Assembly: GCA_021464415.1 (NCBI GenBank)
Contig: CM038465.1
Span: 81,130,919 to 81,194,918, forward strand
Direction: 5' to 3'
Length of the DNA: 64,000 nt
Origin: Lonicera japonica
Lineage: Eukaryota > Streptophyta > Magnoliopsida > Dipsacales > Caprifoliaceae
Of the stretch, positions 58,377 to 64,000 are shown piece by piece. The notes beneath the pieces are model-generated. The model saw only the letters and a list, made by a program, of their open reading frames with translations. It was not told where the DNA came from and did no database searches. How positions within the stretch are numbered: position 1 is the first letter of the stretch; the number at the start of each line of letters is the position of its first letter. The translations under genes and the position numbers were made by a program.

Positions 58377-59418
58377 GTTTATTAACGTTGCAGCATTCAA
58401 CAATGAATAGCAATCGCATGTTAAGGCAAGATACTATGCAAATATTACACACAACAGAAACATATATATATATATATATATATATAGTTCATTTATTTTT
58501 TTGAAACCGTACATTTCAATATTTAATCATAATCATGATATGCTTTCATCAAATATAAAATCTTCTTGCTGATGAAAATCTGTATTCCTTTTTTTTTTAC
58601 ATTATTGATTAAGATGAGTATTCCAAAAAAAATGTGTGCACATAGCACGGTAAAAGTAGAAGTGGAGAGAGAGAGAAAGTCAAAGTTAAACTTACATGGT
58701 TAGATAGGCGAAAAGATGACGAAGATGATGTCTTTTCGTGTTTAGTAGAGCGAGAGTTAGAGAGATAGTTTCGTTGTGAATTGTGGGGTCCGAAAATGGT
58801 GGTAGTGGTTAGAGAAGATGGGGAGAGTGATTTTTTTTTTTTTTAAAAAGTGAATATTTATTGAGGAGTGGCACCGGATGTAAATAAGAGGAATATCTAG
58901 AGATATTTCATAAGAGATGGGTGAAAATGAGTTAGTGGTAAATTTTTAGCCTTGTATGAGTTAGCGAGCAAATATTGGGTTGGGATGTAGTTATGGGTCA
59001 TTCCCCCTTTAAATTATTTAAAGGGTTATTTGTTTTGACTATTTAAATCTAAAAATTTAATTGTTTGTTTTGTCCACCTAAATATATGGTTTCAAAAGTT
59101 ATTTGTTTGTCAAAAAAATTAAGTGCTTTGTCTCTTAAAACTGAAAATTTGAAGCAAAAATTTTAAGTGGCAAATTTGTCACTTAAATTTGAAAACTTAA
59201 AACACCTATTGTAAAATACATGTTTTACACTCTTTATTTCTCATTTTACATATGATCTAAATAAATTAATAAGGGCAAAATTGTCATATTAAAAAAAATT
59301 CAATTTTCAAATGTGTTGTATTCAAACAAACAACATTTTTTCAAATACAGTTTTCAGAAATAAACAAATAGTTTTTTCAGTTTTAGTTTTTAGTTTCAAT
59401 TATTTTATCAAACCCCAC
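58377..59418. other. Intergenic / right boundary of the Mutator region
   Basis: No gene. (TA)n microsatellite at about 58463-58486 and a GA-rich stretch (58659-58680). The right terminal repeat of the large element may lie at about 58860-58980, unconfirmed. Confidence 0.45.
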
Positions 59419-59420
59419 CT

Positions 59421-60271
59421 AAATGATTATATGTTACTCATTTCGTTTAAGGTGACCGTTAGTCAATGATAAAATTAAGGGTATTTTGGCCAAAACACTC
59501 GAAAGTTATTATTCATTGTCCATTCTAACTGGAATCAGATCGCAATTTTTTGCACCCTTCGTCAACATTTACTTACGGTGACCACTCTCTCTCTCTGTGC
59601 TCTTCCATGATCGTCGTGACTGGAGGCCAATTGCTGCTATCAGCGCCGCCAACCCAGCCTCCTCGGATCATCATACTATAACACCTCATCCATAGTCTGG
59701 TTTGCTCTCATTTCGTGCCTAATTTGTTCCTCAATCTACTTTACATGATAAAAATTTAAGACTTTTGTTTGATCCCTATTTTTTCTTCTTCTTCTTCTAC
59801 CTCATTGATTAATTTTTTAAATCTCTACCACAGTTGGTTCTATGCCACTCACCTTTTCCAACTCCAATGTAGAACATTTCATGGTTTGGGCCACAAATGA
59901 AAAGGTGACCAAATTTTGCGCTTGTGATACCTTCACTTCCAGAGAATCTGCCATAATTTACATCCAAAATGCCATTGTTCCCCACCCTTGGCTTTGAGCC
60001 ATCTTTTTCGCAGGTCGTCCAGTCGACTACATGTTGTTTGCCGAAAATAAGGGCAATGACAGGTGGAGAGGTGAAGTTGGTTATGGTTTGGGATCTGAGT
60101 ACTGGGGCAGAGGGATTGTTACCCAGGTTGTGAAAATGGTGGCTAAGAGTGTGTTTAAAGAGTTCCCACATTTGGAGGGGATAATTAATAGTCACTTTTG
60201 GGTGTTTTCGCCAAAATACTCCTGATTCGATAACGGTCAACTTGGACGAAGTGCGTAAAATGTAATCATTT
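59421..60271. mobile_element. TIR element carrying a GNAT gene fragment (Pack-MULE-like)
   Basis: Inverted repeats of about 90 bp: left AAATGATTATATGTTACTCA at 59421; right, reverse-complemented from 60271, AAATGATTACATTTTACGCA. Both continue through GTGACCGTTA / TTGACCGTTA and GGGTATTTTGGCCAAAACAC / GAGTATTTTGGCGAAAACAC. The long TIRs around a gene fragment suggest a Pack-MULE, but no 9-bp target duplication is visible, so the superfamily is inferred. Confidence 0.7.
59818..60192 (+). pseudogene. GNAT acetyltransferase fragment (RimJ-like)
   Basis: One frame gives MPLTFSNSNVEHFMVWATNE, VTKFCACDTFTSRESAIIYI and IVPHPWL, a TGA stop (59995-59997), then RPVDYMLFAENKGNDRWRGE, VGYGLGSEYWGRGIVTQVV and FPHLEGI. 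This follows the plant GNAT family of small N-acetyltransferases from the N-terminus to past the acetyl-CoA-binding motif (Y-x-x-x-x-x-x-Y-W-G-R-G). The C-terminal third is missing where the element's right TIR begins. The stop and truncation make it a pseudogene. The family's substrates in plants are mostly undefined. Confidence 0.82.
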
Positions 60272-61650
60272 AAATAGTTTAGTGGGTTAGATGGAACTAA
60301 CTTTAATTGTGTGACCATTTGTAAATTTTCAAAATAATTTAATGACAGAATATGGTATTTACACACAATGAAAGAAAATGGGTAATTGGGTGGGGAACAA
60401 ATGAGATAAAATAAAAGTGAACGAGTTTAATTTTATAATTGTTTGGATAGCCAAAAATGGAATGTAAATAAATTTTGTTTGGATAGAAGGAAAAAAAGAA
60501 AGGAAATGAATTTGGTTTAATATACTACTAATAAATTATGGTTAAATTTGAAATAATGTAAATAATTCATTAAAAACATTTCATTTCCCTTCTGATTCTC
60601 CCAACATTGGAAGGAAACAAAATAAATAAATAAAGAAGATTGACAATCCATCCGCTTCCTCTCCATTCTTTCTCATAATTCTACCGAAACAATCTTTTCA
60701 TTTTATTTCCTTTTCATTCCCTCAGTCAAAATGGACCGTTAAGAATTCAGACTTTATTTTGTTTATTCTATTTTTTTCCCTTTTCTTCTTATTTTTTAAA
60801 CCATTTTTTCTTCCCTTCCTTTTAAGTTTTACAAAATTTCCATTTTTTTTTTAAAATTGGAATGCAGTATCATATTTCTATTTTTGAGTTTTTTACTTCA
60901 CCAGATAAAATTAGACCGAAATTGAAAACTACATTTTAATTTTTGAAAATTAATTTTTTAGTATGTAATATTTTAAAATTAGTTAAAAGTTATAAAACCT
61001 ATCCACAATCCTACAGTTGTGTTTGTCGCATTGTGTTTATATTTTAATCAACGGATACTATTAGAGCTTTTTTTTTATTATTATGAAATTCTGCACACTG
61101 ATTACATTTTTTTTTGTTAAAAAAATGAAAATCTAAGTCTCATTTTAATTACGAATAAAGAAAATCTCACCCACACCAATTACATTCAATTTTCTAAGGT
61201 TGTATTGTTTTTATAAAATTTGAAATTATGTGAATTGATAAATCATAAGATTTTGAAATATGTGATTTTAAAAAATCATGATTTTAAAATTAGGTTTTCT
61301 TTCAAAAAATTTAGAAATTTTCCTACGGGATATTGAAAAATAAGGCTTGTTTGAAATTTTTTCTAAAAGAGAACCATGGAATAATATTTTATAAATTAAG
61401 GGTTTATAATTGACCAAATTCTGAAAGGAGTACAATGTTAACTTTGCAGTAAATTTTTTGATTGTCTTTTTTTATGCAATAATGCAAAATTAAGTTTGTA
61501 CTACATATTTTTTAACATATTATTATAAATAAGTGTTTAATTGCTAGTGTTTTAGAATAATTAATAAAATTTTATGCAAAGTTATGCAAAGTTATTTATT
61601 AATAAAATGCACATAGTAATTTTTCGAAGTTATGCAAAGTTAAGTTTGAG
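60272..61650. other. AT-rich intergenic DNA
   Basis: No gene recognised. TTATGCAAAGTTA words repeat at about 61576-61642. Confidence 0.5.
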
Positions 61651-61768
61651 GGGAGGGGTTGGCCGAGTGGTACCTTCACACTTATCTCGAGGTCAATGAT
61701 TCGACTCATGGAGGTGAGTGTAGGGATTAAATGAGAGACTTAGATCTGCCTTCATTTTTTTAAAAAAA
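61651..61768 (+). mobile_element. tRNA-derived SINE, copy 2 (older)
   Basis: Same family as 27654-27805: box A TTGGCCGAGTGG (61659-61670), box B GATTCGACTC (61698-61707), and the shared 3' words GAGAGACTTAGA and CTTCATTTTTTT. It is diverged and has lost its long poly(A); no clear target duplication. Confidence 0.8.
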
Positions 61769-63296
61769 TTACACTCTTTATTTTCTAAAATATTACTATG
61801 TATTTATTTGACGATTTTTTATAGTTTTATGAATGATACATAAGAGTATACTTGTTAAAAAAGTATACTTGGTTAAAAGTATATTTTAAAACACAATTAA
61901 TAAACAAGCCTCATTTCAATATGATAATATTTATGCTCTTATTTCTAAAAAGTATTAATAGATTTTTTTTTTTTTTTGCTTAAAACATTGTCACATAAGA
62001 CCTTTTACCTCATTTCCAGATTTTCTTACGTATTCTGTAAGTTATCAAAATATAATAATGTAAGTTGAGTTTTAATGTGATTTTTTCTCCATTTATGTGT
62101 TTTAATTAGAGAAATAAAATCTTAATGACCAACAATAGATAATGATAAAATTAAAAAGAGATGGATGAAATTCAAACTTTGTTCTCAAAATACCAATCTT
62201 TTGAGCGGATTTTAAAATAAGGTCATTCATATCTTATCTCAAAATTACGTGAAAAGAATATAGCATAATAATTAACGCTCATAATATTATACGCTTGTCT
62301 ATAGCGTTTTATTGTGAAATTAAATAAACATGTAGTTTTAAGAAAAACAGTCCCAAGCCAAAGTTATTTGTATTAATGCCAAAATTATTATTAGATTCCG
62401 ATATTTCCAATTTTTTCTTTTTTCAATTTCCGAAAGTTTTAGATTTAAAATAGGAATGGTATTTGAAATTTCAAAATTCTGAGAGTCTTGTATATGGGTC
62501 ACAGAACCAATTAGTTGAATGGTTGAAAGGGTATAAACCACTTGAATCGTAGCAGATGTGCACAAAAGCTTGAAAACCAAAATTCGGATCTATATTTATC
62601 CTCTCAATGAACAAACAAAACTAAAACTGACATGGATAAAACATTGGTTAACCATTGATCAATGGACGTCCAATTATATAGTCCTTTTTTGCTACACTGA
62701 CAAATAAAAAAAAAACCTTGAATATTCAGAAATTGCGCTGGTTCCTTCAAATGAGCAGGCAACCATTCTTGCCAAACATCACGAAGCATCAAAAAGCACG
62801 AGAAAACAAAACTTAACACAAATCCAAAACAGAAACAGCAAGCAATATAGAAGTAACAAAATCACTAGGGGAGCATTTCATAACCCAGCATCAGTAAGCA
62901 ACACCTGCGGTGACAACTATCTACTTTCTTTCAATTTAAACAACTAGAATTACTCAACCATGACTAGAAGAACTCTGAAACAGAGAATTAATGAACATAG
63001 CAAAGTAAAACTAATGAAAAATCCTTAAAAAAACTGTTATACTCAAGGTTGGTAAAGTTTTCAAGGTTGGTAAAATCCATTCTAACAGCCAAAAATAAAT
63101 AATGAAAGAAAAATAACTTGCAGAAAATGACCTTGTATATAAATATGAATAATAATTTATGACCAATGTCTGTCTAACCAATGCAATCAATCGTAATCTC
63201 CAAAAAAAACAATAATAAAAATAACACAACCAACATCATATATATCTTCACACCTGATCACAAGCAGAAAATTGATACAACAAATGCCAACCCAAT
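61769..63296. other. Intergenic and 3' UTR of the terminal gene
   Basis: No coding region recognised. The part nearest 63297 should be the 3' UTR of the minus-strand gene. A 14-base repeat CAAGGTTGGTAAAG occurs twice at about 63043-63075. Confidence 0.5.
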
Positions 63297-63972
63297 TCAT
63301 GGATTCTTCATCCTGATTCTTAACTTCCTGGCTATCTGTGCTGCTCTGGGATGAATAGGCCGTTTACTAGAATCACACTGCTCCACCTCGACCCAATTAA
63401 TAACCTTCAATATAAGCGACTGAGGAATTTTGCTTCCCTCCAACTCCACTTTTCCTTTCGATTTCTTCATTCCCTTTTCCAAAACCCTCTCTAAAAATTC
63501 CATGAACCAGTTTGCAGCTTCATTTTCAATCTGCTTCCCTAATTTGATCGTATTGCTTAAGCCCGAACCGCCAGAAGCAGCAGGTTTCTTATTCTCATCG
63601 TTCTCAGTAGACCCTCCTTTTCTATCCAAAAACAATTTCTGATTAAGATTTGATGATCTCGTGTGTTTTCCCAAGATTGTCTTTTGATCACTTCTTTCGG
63701 GGAAGGATGCAATTGATTTGTATAGCGCTGTTCGCCTCTTGGACACGTTAGAATCCGAGTTTGCGTTTTCTTCCATCGAATTGTGTGTTATTTCATGTAA
63801 TATGGATGTGTCTTCATTTGGGTAATTAGCCATTTCACTAGCTGCAGTTGCTGCTTGAATCGACACCATTTCGCTCACTGCTTGCACAATTTGGTTATGG
63901 AAATCAAGAAATTGATCAAAACAAGGAGCTGGAGCTTCTGCTGTAGCTGATTTACTCAAGTTTGATAACATC
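63297..63972 (-). CDS. DUF936/DUF6857-type plant protein, last exon (partial)
   Basis: The minus strand has a splice acceptor (TTCATTACTTGTAG, 63986-63973) followed by an open frame of 225 codons to the TGA at 63297. The gene therefore continues upstream beyond the window, and the ATG at 63971 is internal. The C-terminal part [35 protein letters not shown] and [18 protein letters not shown] resembles the conserved C-terminal domain of plant DUF936/DUF6857 proteins, whose function I cannot state. The middle is low-complexity and Ser/Asn/Lys-rich. Family assignment comes from recalled motifs and is moderate. Confidence 0.65.
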
Positions 63973-64000
63973 CTACAAGTAATGAAATTATTGAACTTAG

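Noticed and set aside
59809..60366. 185-codon minus-strand frame at the GNAT fragment
   Set aside because: The plus strand has clear GNAT similarity over the same bases; the minus frame has no match.

Overview
The window is nuclear DNA from a flowering plant, most likely a eudicot. The evidence is AT-rich intergenic DNA, many-exon genes whose closest recognisable relatives are plant proteins (a VENOSA4/SAMHD1 dNTPase, a RlmN-type radical-SAM enzyme, PRP17, a DUF936/DUF6857 protein), a plant tRNA-Gly(UCC), and a dense mix of plant transposons. I could not name the species.

Layout. 1-7615: a Sirevirus-type Ty1/copia retrotransposon whose 5' LTR is cut by the window edge. The two LTRs are almost identical but gag-pol carries at least 11 stops and a frameshift. 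7785-8941: a Mutator-type element with a 9-bp target duplication that carries a broken CONSTANS-like B-box fragment (Pack-MULE). 12100-17996 (-): a 19-exon SAMHD1/VENOSA4 gene that can be rebuilt completely (469 aa). 19212-20264: a TRIM-like mini-LTR element with 5-bp target duplication. 21441-22918: a second non-autonomous Mutator-type element with the same 9-mer target duplication; it contains a palindromic minisatellite. 23.7-26.3 kb: a hAT remnant and a long-TIR element. 27654: a tRNA-derived SINE, with a second copy at 61651. 31960-33310 (-): the 3' end of a LINE. 34712-38840 (-): a nine-exon RlmN-like gene (450 aa), divergent from the tRNA-Gly gene at 38967-39038. 39838-45438 (-): PRP17/CDC40, one large exon plus a distant terminal exon that holds only the last residue and stop. 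The 3.8-kb intron between them contains an inverted, broken copy of the gene's own 5' end. 46.8-58.4 kb: a large decayed Mutator element with a MuDR transposase (+) and a convergent DUF1985/Ulp1-protease gene (-), interleaved with six arrays of near-palindromic AGTAAT units and hit by later insertions. 59421-60271: a TIR-bounded element carrying a GNAT acetyltransferase fragment. 63297-63972 (-): last exon of a DUF936/DUF6857-type gene that runs off the window.

The four host genes are all on the minus strand and are apparently unrelated housekeeping genes (dNTP control, RNA methylation, splicing, unknown). They do not form a functional cluster. The most unusual part is the 46.8-58.4 kb Mutator/Ulp1 region, whose palindromic arrays lie between its gene modules and also in its introns. 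The two gene-fragment captures and the self-derived inverted copy in the PRP17 intron are the next most interesting items.
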